Source: an uncultured Tenacibaculum sp.
GTDB lineage: Bacteria > Bacteroidota > Bacteroidia > Flavobacteriales > Flavobacteriaceae
Direction: 5' to 3'
DNA length: 64,000 nucleotides
NCBI RefSeq assembly: GCF_947502995.1
Contig: NZ_CANNBW010000011.1
Span: forward strand, 62,001-126,000
Part shown: piece by piece, positions 36,069 through 44,231 of the stretch
Numbering within the stretch: the stretch's first letter is position 1
How the letters are laid out: each line of letters starts with the position of its first letter
Program-made: the position numbers and the translations under genes
The notes under the pieces: model-generated
Databases searched by the model: none
Told to the model about the DNA's origin: nothing
The model's input: the letters and a program-made list of their open reading frames with translations, nothing else

Positions 36069-36404
36069 TTATATTTTTTTACCGAATAAGTGTTCGTATC
36101 GTTTTTGTGCAATTTCTAATTGAATGTTTAAGTTTCTGATTTTTAAGGATAATTCTATGTCTTTTATCACAAAACTTTCCGGATCAAAATCTGCAAACGT
36201 TAAACTGTTTTTATCTAATGGACTGATGTCTATCGCTCCTTCTTGTTCTCTAGTTAATCTTTTAATTTTTAACTCGATGTCTTCTACTCTTCTTCGATAG
36301 ATTAATTCTGCATCTTCTCCAATAGTTCTAGCTCTGTCTTCTCTAATTTGATCGTTATTCCTTCGTAAGGCATCAACAAATCTTGGTTTTAATTCTTCAC
36401 TCAT
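36069..36404 (-). CDS. Small charged coiled-coil protein, first gene of the NAMPT operon
   Basis: 111 residues, highly charged, with probable coiled-coil stretches (residues ~20-55: RARTIGEDAELIYRRRVEDIELKIKRL; ~83-108: LSLKIRNLNIQLEIAQKRYEHLFG) and an intervening SPLDKNSLTFADFDPESF. No known family. It precedes the VWA gene by 2 bp and starts 33 bp after the promoter-proximal NrtR-type operator. It may pair with the VWA protein. Confidence 0.65.
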   Translation of the reverse strand: MSEELKPRFVDALRRNNDQIREDRARTIGEDAELIYRRRVEDIELKIKRLTREQEGAIDISPLDKNSLTFADFDPESFVIKDIELSLKIRNLNIQLEIAQKRYEHLFGKKI

Positions 36405-36436
36405 ACTATTTTATTTTATCACAAACAAATGTATTT

Positions 36437-36451
36437 GCGTAATTACAACAC
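36437..36451. promoter_or_regulatory. NrtR-type operator, proximal site of the NAMPT operon
   Basis: Minus-strand GTGTTGTAATTACGC fits GYGT-N7-ACRC. Its first G is the last base of the -7 element TATATTTG, so a bound repressor would cover the start of transcription. Confidence 0.75.
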
Positions 36452-36480
36452 AAATATAAATCAAGAAAACAGATTTACAA
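36451..36480 (-). promoter_or_regulatory. Promoter of the NAMPT operon
   Basis: On the minus strand TTG (36480-36478), 19-bp spacer, TATATTTG (36458-36451). The layout is identical to the prs promoter at 51513-51484. Confidence 0.75.
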
Positions 36481-36488
36481 AATATTTT

Positions 36489-36503
36489 GCGTTATTTTTA
36501 CGC
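36489..36503. promoter_or_regulatory. NrtR-type operator, distal site of the NAMPT operon
   Basis: GCGTTATTTTTACGC fits GYGT-N7-ACRC and nearly equals the site at 51470. It starts 52 bp from the proximal site and 8 bp beyond the -33 TTG. Confidence 0.75.
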
Positions 36504-36520
36504 AATAAAATTTTATCCAT

Positions 36521-36550
36521 AAAAAAACCATCCTAATTAGATGGTTCTTT
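36521..36550 (-). terminator. Terminator of the S9 peptidase gene
   Basis: AACCATC and GATGGTT with a 7-nt loop; on the minus strand the stem is followed by a run of seven Ts. It separates the upstream genes from the NAMPT operon promoter. Confidence 0.65.
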
Positions 36551-36569
36551 TAAATTGAGTTGAAATAAC

Positions 36570-38996
36570 TTATTTTTTATTCTTTACATATTTATCTAGC
36601 CATTGTTCTTGCTCCCATAAAAGATGTAATATTGATTCTTTCGCTCTATAACCATGACTCTCTTTTGGTAACATTACTAATCTTGCAGTAGCTCCTAATC
36701 CTTTTAATGCATTGAAATATCGTTTACTCTGTAATGGATATGTTCCTGAGTTATTGTCAGCTTCTCCATGAATTAATAGTAAAGGAGTTTTCATTTTATC
36801 AGCATGCATAAAAGGTGACATTTTATAATACACTTCTGGTGCATCCCAATAACTACGCTCTTCACTTTGGAAACCAAAAGGAGTTAATGTTCTATTGTAA
36901 GCTCCACTTCTAGCTATTCCTGCAGCAAATAAATTTGAATGAGATAAAAGATTAGCTGTCATAAACGCTCCATAAGAATGTCCACCTACAGCAACTTTGT
37001 TTCTATCAATATATCCTAATTTGTCAACAGCATCTATAGCTGCTTTTGCATTTCCTACAAGTTGCTTTCTAAACGAATCGTTTGGTTCTTCATCTCCTTC
37101 ACCTACAATTGGGAAAGAAGCATCATCTAAAACAACATATCCTTTAGTTACCCAGTAAATAACTGATCCCCAATAAGGATAAGTAAAAGAATTTGCATTT
37201 GAAGTTGATTGACTTGCACTCTTTTTATTTTTAAATTCTCTTGGATAAGCCCAAAGTATCATTGGCTTTTTCTCTTTCTTATTTTTATCATAACCAACTG
37301 GCAAATACAATGTTCCTGAAAGTTCTAATCCATCTTCTCTCTTATATTTAATTACTTCTTTATGAACATTTTGAAGACTCTTAAATGGGTTTTCAAAATT
37401 TGTAATTTGCTTTAATTTGTTATTCTTATTAATATTTCGAATGTAGAAGTTAGGATAATCATTAGCAGATTCTATTCCAACTAAAAATTTACCTTTCTTT
37501 AAATCTAAAGCAGTATAAATCTCTTCTTTTTTATCTTTATATGCAGATTGATACACTCTTTTTGTCTTTTTATCTTTTAAAGATAACTTGTCTATAAAAG
37601 GAAATTGACCTTCTTTTGTATAACCATCTCCATTAAGATATACTTTCCCTTTTTCAATATAAACTACGTTTCTTCCTAATTCATTTTTAACAGTTACAAA
37701 ACTTCCTGGATCGCTATATCTATCTTGATAATTATAGTCGAATAATATTTCTGGTTTTTTACTGTTATTCTCTGGATCGAATAAATACGTTTTTAAGTTT
37801 CTTGTATTCCACCAATATCCGTAAGCTAAAGCTTTATTTTTATCATTCGTCCATAAAATCCCACTAAATCTGTTTACTGTTTTTAAAATAGATCTAGGTG
37901 TTCCTGAAAATGGTGCTTTTAATTCAAAAACTTCATCTCTGTGAGATACTTCAACACTAGGATCTCCTCCATCTAAAGCTTCTGCCCATATTAAAGTAGC
38001 TCCTTCATCTGCTCTCCAACTAAAGCTTCTTTTTCCTTTAATTGTAGACATAAACCCTTTTGGACGAACCTCATCATTTTCAACTTTGTTAATTGTCTTA
38101 AAGAATGTTCCATCACTTTTATAAATCTTTGTTTCGTGTGGAAAACGAGAATAAGGCACTAAGTACGAAAATGGTTTATCTAATTCTGTAGTCATTATAT
38201 AAGAACCATCTGGAGAAAATGACATTCTCCAATACATAGCAGTATTTGCCCATTTACTTTTTTGTCCTTTTAAGTCTACTTTATAAATATCTGATCTTAC
38301 TAACTGTTCGAAATTATGTTCGTCATTAGGGTTCTTTAATAAATCTTGATATGTTCTGTTTTGAGCTTTAACTCCTTCACTCACTGAAATTGTTGGTCCA
38401 GAAGGAACAGCAGTAGCTTGATTTATTAATTCTTTTTTATCGTTTGGTAAAACTTTTACTAATAATGCTTCATTATTTTTAAACCATAAAAAAGGACTTC
38501 CCATATTAGCATTTAAATTTGCTTCGGTGATTTTATGAACTGTTGCAGAAGCAATATCTAAAATCCAAAGTTCTACACCTGTACTTACTGTATTGGTAAA
38601 TGCAATCTTTTTGTAGTTTGGTGACCAAGAAAAGTTTGCTAATCTTGGTGAAGTAGGTAAACCTTTCACTTCTTTGATAGTTTCGCTACTTGTTTTTTTG
38701 AGTTTAATATTATTAAAATATGTAGCTCTACTAGAGATATTTGTTTTAGGATTAATTCTAAGTCCTCCTAATCTCATTTCTTTTTCAGATAATTCTTCTA
38801 TAGACTTGTAACTGTCTCTGTATAGAAAAACTAAGTTCTCTCCTTTATCATCTATTCGTATAGATGGAGCAAGAGGAACATCTACTAAATCTAAAATTTC
38901 TTTTGAAGGTTTTTGATATCCTAAGTTTTGTTGTGAAGTAATGCTTTGCATTCCGGAAAAAATAAGCGCAAAAGTAATAATTTTGAGAATTTTCAT
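36570..38996 (-). CDS. S9-family (prolyl oligopeptidase/glutamyl) exported peptidase
   Basis: 808 residues. A signal peptide (IITFALIFSGMQSITSQQ) is followed by a beta-propeller-like region and an alpha/beta hydrolase catalytic domain (~560-808). The nucleophile is the Ser of AVGGHSYGAFMTANLL, the acid Asp is in LLIHGEADNNSG and the base His in PKESHGYRAKES. This fits the S9D-type glutamyl endopeptidases. It ends at a terminator and has no evident link to NAD metabolism, so it may be a passenger within the island. Confidence 0.88.
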   Translation of the reverse strand: MKILKIITFALIFSGMQSITSQQNLGYQKPSKEILDLVDVPLAPSIRIDDKGENLVFLYRDSYKSIEELSEKEMRLGGLRINPKTNISSRATYFNNIKLKKTSSETIKEVKGLPTSPRLANFSWSPNYKKIAFTNTVSTGVELWILDIASATVHKITEANLNANMGSPFLWFKNNEALLVKVLPNDKKELINQATAVPSGPTISVSEGVKAQNRTYQDLLKNPNDEHNFEQLVRSDIYKVDLKGQKSKWANTAMYWRMSFSPDGSYIMTTELDKPFSYLVPYSRFPHETKIYKSDGTFFKTINKVENDEVRPKGFMSTIKGKRSFSWRADEGATLIWAEALDGGDPSVEVSHRDEVFELKAPFSGTPRSILKTVNRFSGILWTNDKNKALAYGYWWNTRNLKTYLFDPENNSKKPEILFDYNYQDRYSDPGSFVTVKNELGRNVVYIEKGKVYLNGDGYTKEGQFPFIDKLSLKDKKTKRVYQSAYKDKKEEIYTALDLKKGKFLVGIESANDYPNFYIRNINKNNKLKQITNFENPFKSLQNVHKEVIKYKREDGLELSGTLYLPVGYDKNKKEKKPMILWAYPREFKNKKSASQSTSNANSFTYPYWGSVIYWVTKGYVVLDDASFPIVGEGDEEPNDSFRKQLVGNAKAAIDAVDKLGYIDRNKVAVGGHSYGAFMTANLLSHSNLFAAGIARSGAYNRTLTPFGFQSEERSYWDAPEVYYKMSPFMHADKMKTPLLLIHGEADNNSGTYPLQSKRYFNALKGLGATARLVMLPKESHGYRAKESILHLLWEQEQWLDKYVKNKK

Positions 38997-39053
38997 AGTT
39001 TAAATTAATAGGTTTTTGACTTTGCATATTACCCATTATTTTTTAAACAAATC

Positions 39054-39605
39054 CTAATTTTTTCTTAAATGGTCTCTAACTTCCATTAAAACAAAGCCTA
39101 ACAAATTTAATCCTTTCCACCTGTTCGGATTTTCAATATTCTTGTAATCTGAAGCCAAACCAACTCCCCATACTTTATCATACGGACTAGCTTCTACCAA
39201 AATTCTATCTTTAGTGTTCATTAGAAATTCTTTTAATGCGTCGTTTTGAGAGAACTTTCCTAAATTTCCTTTGTAAACTATTAAGTATTTCTGATTATCC
39301 CAAACTGATGAATTGAATCCTTTTACTTTTCGTCCTAGTTGTTTCACATCATGCGGATGATTTGAGGATAATATTTCTTCTAAAACCTCTTCATCGTTAA
39401 ACAATCTAGCTTTTTCTGCCATCATATAATGTTCAGCAGTTTTGTATGTAATTCCGTTAATCACAAAATCAGACTCCCACCATTGACTGAAACATGATTT
39501 ACTTATACTTCCATCTTTATTGGGTTGATGTCCCCAGAAGAAAATATATTTTAAATGTTCTCCTGTATTATATCTTTCTTGTATAGTTGTATTTGAATAT
39601 TTCAT
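39054..39605 (-). CDS. NADAR-family protein (YbiA/DUF1768-like)
   Basis: 183 residues. FWGHQPNKDGSISKSCFSQWWESDFVING, YKTAEHYMMAEKARLF, EEILSSNHPHDVKQLGRKVKGFN and SPYDKVWGVGL are the conserved blocks of the NADAR fold. NADAR proteins are N-glycosidase-like enzymes acting on ADP-ribosylated or phosphoribosylated substrates, including removal of ADP-ribose from guanine in DNA for one subgroup. Which subgroup this is cannot be decided here. It is 12 bp downstream of an unknown 180-residue gene, likely co-transcribed. Context: surrounded by macro, sirtuin and ADP-ribosyl hydrolase genes. Confidence 0.9.
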   Translation of the reverse strand: MKYSNTTIQERYNTGEHLKYIFFWGHQPNKDGSISKSCFSQWWESDFVINGITYKTAEHYMMAEKARLFNDEEVLEEILSSNHPHDVKQLGRKVKGFNSSVWDNQKYLIVYKGNLGKFSQNDALKEFLMNTKDRILVEASPYDKVWGVGLASDYKNIENPNRWKGLNLLGFVLMEVRDHLRKN

Positions 39606-39617
39606 AGCTTTTATATT

Positions 39618-40160
39618 TTATAATCTTCCTTCTATTTTCATCTTAATCAATCCAGCGTGAGATAGAGGTTTCTTGGAATTTTCGATTTCTTCATTAGTTT
39701 CATAATCTAAAAGAACTAATGTTTTACTTTTAGACAATTTAGTTAACTCTCTTAATTCTTTTTGTAAAACATGATCTAAAACCCAATTATATATTGGCAA
39801 ATAAATTTCCTTTCTTGCTGATATATAATCTAACAATTCCTCTCCTTTCACTCCTTTTCTATGTCCTAAAGGCTTTCCAAATTTTCGAACTGTTCTTTTT
39901 AAACCTTTCATAGAAGTCACCTTAAACTTTGATTCATCTACATCTTGTGTTTCAAAAACTTTTAATCCTTGCCATATTCCTTCTACAGAAGCTGAATATT
40001 TACCTTCAGAAAAAGAAATTGGAATATTTCCTACGGGATAAAACGGACTAAATTTTACCATTGGCATTTCTCCTTTTGAAGTTACATCAACTATAACTGC
40101 ATCTGGAAAATCTTTTAAAATGTTTTCTACCTTTCTTCTTTTACTTTGAATAACAATCAT
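39618..40160 (-). CDS. Uncharacterised NADAR-linked protein
   Basis: 180 residues, no signal peptide or membrane segment. Distinctive blocks are MIVIQSKRRKVENILKDFPDAVIVDVTSKG, FSPFYPVGNIPISFSEGKYSASVEGIWQGLKVFE, KRTVRKFGKPLGHRKG and EIYLPIYNWVLDHVL. I believe it is a conserved domain of unknown function that travels with NADAR genes, but I cannot confirm the family number. The conserved Glu/Trp (VEGIWQGLK) and basic patches suggest an enzyme on a nucleotide or nucleic acid substrate. It lies 12 bp upstream of the NADAR gene. Confidence 0.65.
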   Translation of the reverse strand: MIVIQSKRRKVENILKDFPDAVIVDVTSKGEMPMVKFSPFYPVGNIPISFSEGKYSASVEGIWQGLKVFETQDVDESKFKVTSMKGLKRTVRKFGKPLGHRKGVKGEELLDYISARKEIYLPIYNWVLDHVLQKELRELTKLSKSKTLVLLDYETNEEIENSKKPLSHAGLIKMKIEGRL

Positions 40161-40206
40161 GAGATTAGTTTTTGAATTTTAGTATTAAACGATAAATATG
40201 TTTTAA

Positions 40207-40284
40207 CGTCATTCCGAATTTATTTCGGAATCTCATGTTACCCATCTTATTTTGATGAGAACCTGAAATAAATTCAGGTTGACG
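40207..40284. repeat. Palindromic intergenic repeat, class 2
   Basis: A 78-bp element with inverted ends: CGTCATTCCGAATTTATTTC at the left and the related ...AAATAAATTCAGGTTGACG at the right. The right half recurs at 48963. It resembles non-autonomous REP/MITE-type repeats of flavobacteria. Confidence 0.6.
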
Positions 40285-40318
40285 TTTGTTCTTAAATCAA
40301 ATATTTAGAATAATAAAC

Positions 40319-41071
40319 TTAAATCACTAAATAGGGCATTGAATTTCTACCTTTTTCTTTAGGATATAGTTTTCTGACCTCTTCACTTTGTATAAACTCT
40401 TTCGTATCGATATTTAAGGCCGTTAAACGTCCTTTAAAAGCTGCTCCAGTATCTACATTCCAAACATTAGCTCCATTCATAGGTTCGAATTGATTATATC
40501 TTGTTGTTGGTGTATGCCCGATATAAATCTCATTAAATAAGGTCAATCGTTTTGGATATAAAGGTGAATCTTTATCTAAAGTTTTATCTAAAGAAATTGC
40601 CGTTTCCCAAAGTGTTCGATCCCAATTAAAATTAGATTCATACATTTCTTTTTGCGGTCCGTGCATTGATGAAAATCCAGCATGAATAAACAATCGATTA
40701 TCAGCATCAATATGAAATAACTTCATTTGTTCTATAAACTGTAAATGCTGTAGTTTATCATACTCTGTATATCCATCATAACTTTCAATTGTTTTTACAC
40801 CTCCATGAAATAACCAAATATCATTCGTTATTCCACTTCTTAACCAGTTTTCGCAATATTCATCGTGATTTCCTTTGATGAAAATACAATCATGCTTTTC
40901 TCTTAATTTCATTAAATAATCGATAACCTGAGCAGATTCACTCCAACCATCTACATAATCTCCTAAAAAAATTAAGGTATCGTTTTGCTGTAACTCTAGT
41001 TTATCAATTAACTGACGTAAGCCTAATAAGCCTCCGTGTATATCTCCTATGGTAAATGTTCTTGGTTCCAT
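40319..41071 (-). CDS. Calcineurin-like metallophosphatase
   Basis: 250 residues. Metal-ligand motifs in order: GDIHGGLLGLRQL, GDYVDGWSESAQV, GNHDEYCENW, the His of FIHAGFSS and IGHTPTTRYNQ. This is a PPP/ApaH-like serine-threonine phosphatase or diadenosine-polyphosphatase-type domain. It starts 1 bp after the sirtuin stop, so they are co-translated. In this setting a substrate such as a nucleotide, ADP-ribose phosphate or RNA phosphate is possible but unproven. Confidence 0.85.
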   Translation of the reverse strand: MEPRTFTIGDIHGGLLGLRQLIDKLELQQNDTLIFLGDYVDGWSESAQVIDYLMKLREKHDCIFIKGNHDEYCENWLRSGITNDIWLFHGGVKTIESYDGYTEYDKLQHLQFIEQMKLFHIDADNRLFIHAGFSSMHGPQKEMYESNFNWDRTLWETAISLDKTLDKDSPLYPKRLTLFNEIYIGHTPTTRYNQFEPMNGANVWNVDTGAAFKGRLTALNIDTKEFIQSEEVRKLYPKEKGRNSMPYLVI

Positions 41072-41072
41072 T

Positions 41073-41885
41073 TTATAATGCTTCTTGAAATTGTGTTAAA
41101 AAATCTAGCGCTGTACCTCTATACTTGTAAAACTGCTTTTTATCTCTAAAGTTTTCTGTAAAGTTGTTATCTTCTAGATTTACGTCTATTACAGCTCCCC
41201 CGTATTTAATTGTTTGTTCTACTAATCTATTCGGTAAAGTAGTAGCTCCAGAACTGCCTAAAATTATTAAAACTCCAGAATTTTTAGCTATTTTTAATGT
41301 TGTGTGAAGTTTAAAATTTCGTTCATTATAAAACTCGTCAAACCATAAAATATTCGGACGCGTATCTGTTCCACATTTTGGACACAATAATAATTTCTTT
41401 TCATCGTAACTTAAATCTTCATCTATAGCTTTTAGTTGAATCTCTTTAGGCATTTTATAAACATCTTTCGAACATTCATCTGCACAACGCATTTCTCTTA
41501 AATTACCATGTATTTCGTATACAATTTTAGATCCCGCTCTTTGATGCAAGTTATCTATATTCTGTGTGATTAAATGAAAACGATCTTGTAAAGTGTTCTC
41601 TATTTCAACTAATTTAAAATGCGATGCATTCGGTTTAGCTTCTGCAAACATTTTCTTTCTAAAAAATGTGTATTGCCAAACTTCATCTGCATTCTTACTA
41701 AAATGTTCAAAAGTTCCAAACGATTCGGGTTTGTAATATTTCGTTCCTTTTATCCATATTCCATCGGTTCCTCTATACGTTGGAATTCCACTTGCTGATG
41801 ATATTCCTGCTCCAGTTAGGAATGTGATGTTATTTCTATTATTCTTTGAATTTACTTTAGTTAGTATTTCTTTTAACTCTTTCAT
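41073..41885 (-). CDS. Sir2-family NAD-dependent deacylase
   Basis: 270 residues. The NAD-binding motif is LTGAGISSASGIPTYRG (25-39), then TQNIDNLHQRAG, the catalytic His 126 in EIHGNLREMRC, zinc cysteines 134, 138, 168 and 171, and LWFDEFYNE. The enzyme consumes NAD and releases nicotinamide and O-acetyl-ADP-ribose, the substrates of NAMPT and of the macro domain protein encoded in the same island. The metallophosphatase gene follows after 1 bp. Upstream lies a repeat-rich gap of 245 bp. Confidence 0.92.
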   Translation of the reverse strand: MKELKEILTKVNSKNNRNNITFLTGAGISSASGIPTYRGTDGIWIKGTKYYKPESFGTFEHFSKNADEVWQYTFFRKKMFAEAKPNASHFKLVEIENTLQDRFHLITQNIDNLHQRAGSKIVYEIHGNLREMRCADECSKDVYKMPKEIQLKAIDEDLSYDEKKLLLCPKCGTDTRPNILWFDEFYNERNFKLHTTLKIAKNSGVLIILGSSGATTLPNRLVEQTIKYGGAVIDVNLEDNNFTENFRDKKQFYKYRGTALDFLTQFQEAL

Positions 41886-41903
41886 TTTATTTCTTTATTA
41901 ATC

Positions 41904-41944
41904 ATTCTTTTTTCCATTGATGAAAAAAGAATCAAAAAATCTAG
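41904..41944. repeat. Short inverted repeat copied at 43351
   Basis: ATTCTTTTTTC and GAAAAAAGAAT around CATTGAT, then CAAAAAATCTAG. Nearly identical to 43351-43392. Confidence 0.6.
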
Positions 41945-41980
41945 CCTTAAGATCATATCACTCTAAAAAAGAATATCCTC

Positions 41981-42016
41981 GATGAACTCGTTTCACTCAG
42001 ACAGCTTTTCATTCTT
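41981..42016. repeat. AACTCG...CTCAGACAG flavobacterial intergenic repeat
   Basis: GATGAACTCGTTTCACTCAG followed by ACAGC; a related copy lies at 45884-45925. Together with the neighbouring short repeats this marks a composite non-coding region. Confidence 0.45.
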
Positions 42017-42077
42017 AACGCATCTTGTGGTAGATTTTTAGGTGTATTATCTTTATGACACTTCTCATAATTAACTT

Positions 42078-42130
42078 TTAAACTCTTTTGTACATCATAA
42101 CTATTTCTAGTGTATAATTTATCTCTAAAA
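42078..42130 (-). pseudogene. Fragment resembling the 3' end of the 2OG oxygenase gene
   Basis: Directly after the DUF4291 stop the minus strand reads ...YTLEIVMMYKRV and a stop, matching the oxygenase C-terminus YVLRTDVMYKRV encoded at 43566; 14 nt around ACTCTTTTGTACAT are identical. It is probably a leftover from a duplicated and deleted copy. Confidence 0.5.
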
Positions 42131-42724
42131 TTATCTTATGCCTATTTTATCTTCTAATGAAGAAGGCAATTTATAAATTCGTTCTTTGGGAAGAAGTCTT
42201 TTGGCTTCGGTATATTTTCCTTTCTTTCTCAGCTCATTGATTTTCTTCGTTAAAGGTGTAAAATCAACAATTTCTTGAATCCATTCTTCATTAAATTCAT
42301 GTATTAAGCACCTACTGATTCCTACTTGAATAGATCTATGTTCCAATTTATTTCCTCTAATATTTCGTTCTGGATCCCATTGAATATGAACTTTAGCTTC
42401 TTTAAATTTTTGTTCCCATTCCATTCCACTTTTATAAACTTTAGTATCAGGATCTGTTAATACCCCCATTTCTAAAGCTTTCTCCCATTTAATTCGTTTT
42501 ATTTTAATTCCCAAAATATAATCTTGATTACTTTTTGTTCCCCAATTACTTCGTTCCATTAACCATAAATATGATGGTTTAATCCATGTCATTCTGGTAA
42601 ATGAAAAAGGCGATTCAAATCGATTATTTTTAAGAGCTTTCGTTGCTATTATTTTGTTATAAGCCTGATAAACAGTTATTGTGTTTTTATCATAACTGGC
42701 TCTTATTTCCTGATAATTAGCCAT
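42131..42724 (-). CDS. DUF4291 family protein, copy 1
   Basis: 197 residues. The family hallmarks are EIRASYDKNTITVYQAYNKIIA, FSFTRMTWIKPSYLWLMERSNWGTK, VHIQWDPERN and LEHRSIQVGIS. No signal or membrane segments. DUF4291 proteins have no settled biochemical role; they recur in NAD/ADP-ribose gene clusters. A paralogue of 211 residues lies at 49867. The C-terminal part differs (KLPSSLEDKIGIR). The macro-like gene begins 10 bp upstream in the same direction. Confidence 0.85.
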   Translation of the reverse strand: MANYQEIRASYDKNTITVYQAYNKIIATKALKNNRFESPFSFTRMTWIKPSYLWLMERSNWGTKSNQDYILGIKIKRIKWEKALEMGVLTDPDTKVYKSGMEWEQKFKEAKVHIQWDPERNIRGNKLEHRSIQVGISRCLIHEFNEEWIQEIVDFTPLTKKINELRKKGKYTEAKRLLPKERIYKLPSSLEDKIGIR

Positions 42725-42734
42725 TTTTTAAATT

Positions 42735-43334
42735 TTAATAATCCCAGATCAATCCTTTTTCATTTAATCGATATTGGAATTTTTGTGTGTCTCCAAAAGT
42801 TTTATAGTCTTTATAATTTCCTAAAACAACCTCGTCGTATGCTAAAAACATTTGATTTGCTGCAATATCAAAAGGCATTCTTCCACAACCTGTACATAAA
42901 CCTGGAACAGCAATGATATGAATTTCTTCGTGTTTTTTTGCCGCTATTAAAATTGCTTTCATTGCTAAATAAGCGTTCACCGAAGTTGCGATATTAAAAC
43001 TCATAGGAACTCGCATTGTTGGAGCAGAAATCAAATACGGGATTTTTTCATTCTCCGTTGGAATTATCATTGACTGCCCTACCAACAATTCTCTTTCATC
43101 TAATAGCGCTATTCGTTTCTGTAATTCATCTTGAATATGCCAACCTAAAGTTTCTGATAAATGAATATCTAAACCTCCATCCATAAAACCAAAAGAATTT
43201 GCTGGACTAACAATTGCGTCGCAAGCAACCTTAACTATATCTTCTTCTATAATTTCAACATCTTCATATTCTGAAAAGTAAGATTTCCAAGCTTTTCCTA
43301 ATTCTGGTTCTTTATATACTAGTTTTATTTTCAT
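42735..43334 (-). CDS. Divergent macro-domain protein
   Basis: 199 residues from the ATG at 43334. A longer frame from 43382 would add 16 residues encoded by the repeat at 43351, so I reject it. Macro-domain signatures are DAIVSPANSFGFMDGGLDIHLS (the NAAN loop reads SPAN) and the phosphate loop VPGLCTGCGRMPFDIAANQM. Macro domains bind or hydrolyse ADP-ribose or ADP-ribose-1''-phosphate; the latter is a by-product of KptA, encoded two genes upstream. The exact reaction is inferred. Confidence 0.82.
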   Translation of the reverse strand: MKIKLVYKEPELGKAWKSYFSEYEDVEIIEEDIVKVACDAIVSPANSFGFMDGGLDIHLSETLGWHIQDELQKRIALLDERELLVGQSMIIPTENEKIPYLISAPTMRVPMSFNIATSVNAYLAMKAILIAAKKHEEIHIIAVPGLCTGCGRMPFDIAANQMFLAYDEVVLGNYKDYKTFGDTQKFQYRLNEKGLIWDY

Positions 43335-43350
43335 GCTTTTATAAATTATT

Positions 43351-43392
43351 ATTCTTTTTTCCATTGATGAAAAAAGAATCAAAAAAATCTAG
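43351..43392. repeat. Short inverted repeat, second copy
   Basis: Near-identical to 41904-41944 (ATTCTTTTTTC ... GAAAAAAGAAT ... ATCTAG). Confidence 0.6.
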
Positions 43393-43414
43393 TCTTGACC
43401 TGTTAATCTTAGAT

Positions 43415-43533
43415 TGTCAGTTCGAGTGCTTTTTAGGTACGAAAAAGTGTATCGAGAACTATTTCTAAGTTAAAATTCTTATTCTCGATACAATTTTTCT
43501 TCATTTCATTTCGATAAATCACTCGAATTGACA
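43415..43533. repeat. MITE-like 119-bp palindromic element, copy 1
   Basis: Terminal inverted repeats TGTCAGTTCGAGTG and CACTCGAATTGACA enclose inner inverted pairs TATCGAGAA and TTCTCGATA. Same structure as 46499-46617 and 50517-50634. Confidence 0.75.
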
Positions 43534-43565
43534 GAATTTTACTCCAAATACACAACAGATTAATC

Positions 43566-44126
43566 TTAATTAATTTTTTGAACTCTTTTGTACATTACAT
43601 CTGTTCTTAACACATACTTTACTCCTGAAATTAATTCTTTTCCTTCATGACGTAATCGATGTCTGAAAACTAAAACAGTTCCTTTCTTTGGTTTTATTGT
43701 ACCAATGTTTCTAAAAGCTGTTTCTCCTCCTTCAAAATCATCATTCAAATAAATCAAAAAAGAATAGAAACTTTGCTCTTCTAAATTCCTTCTGTAACTT
43801 CCATCAATGTGCATTTTAAAGCGTTGACCTTTGGTGTACTTATACACTCGAAACATTTCATTTAAGCCAATTCCTTCATAAAATCCAACTTTCTTAGGAA
43901 TAAAATCTTGTAATCGATTCCAGAAATCTTGCCCTAAATCTTCATCAAAAAACAAATAACGATCGTTATTACGAACTCCTTTATTCATTACCTGATTTCC
44001 ATCTACAGAAATTTTTGCTTCTTCAAATTCTACTGTCTGATATTTTAGTAAATACTCAAAACACTCTTCTTCTGAAAGGAAGTTTTCTATTAAAAATATT
44101 TCGTCGTGTACATTAATTTTTTTCAT
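43566..44126 (-). CDS. 2OG-Fe(II) oxygenase (prolyl hydroxylase type)
   Basis: 186 residues from the ATG at 44126; a longer frame adds an unlikely hydrophobic N-terminus. The double-stranded beta-helix carries the Fe(II) ligands in FKMHIDGSYRR (HxD) and LRHEGKEL, and the 2-oxoglutarate Arg in YVLRTDVMY. NDDFEGGETAF is the P4H-type signature. It hydroxylates a protein, nucleotide or small molecule; the target is unknown. The setting among ADP-ribose genes is unusual. A fragment of its 3' end recurs at 42078. Confidence 0.85.
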   Translation of the reverse strand: MKKINVHDEIFLIENFLSEEECFEYLLKYQTVEFEEAKISVDGNQVMNKGVRNNDRYLFFDEDLGQDFWNRLQDFIPKKVGFYEGIGLNEMFRVYKYTKGQRFKMHIDGSYRRNLEEQSFYSFLIYLNDDFEGGETAFRNIGTIKPKKGTVLVFRHRLRHEGKELISGVKYVLRTDVMYKRVQKIN

Positions 44127-44231
44127 AGTCGTTTTATTAAAATAATATTCAAAGACTATCAATAAAAAGATCACTTCGTCATTCTTCCTCCTGATGACGG
44201 AAATCTAGTTTGACATACTTTAATATTTCTT

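Noticed and set aside
36489..36503. GCGTTATTTTTACGC considered as a terminator hairpin
   Set aside because: The stem is only four to five pairs with no U-run, while the same sequence recurs at the prs promoter in a fixed position; an operator is the better reading.
41886..42130. Search for CRISPR-like repeats or a small RNA in the gap
   Set aside because: Only a few unequal short repeats and a gene fragment; no regular spacing or compact RNA fold.
43335..43382. N-terminal extension of the macro-like protein
   Set aside because: The extra 16 residues are encoded by an intergenic repeat copied at 41904; the ATG at 43334 gives a normal macro start.
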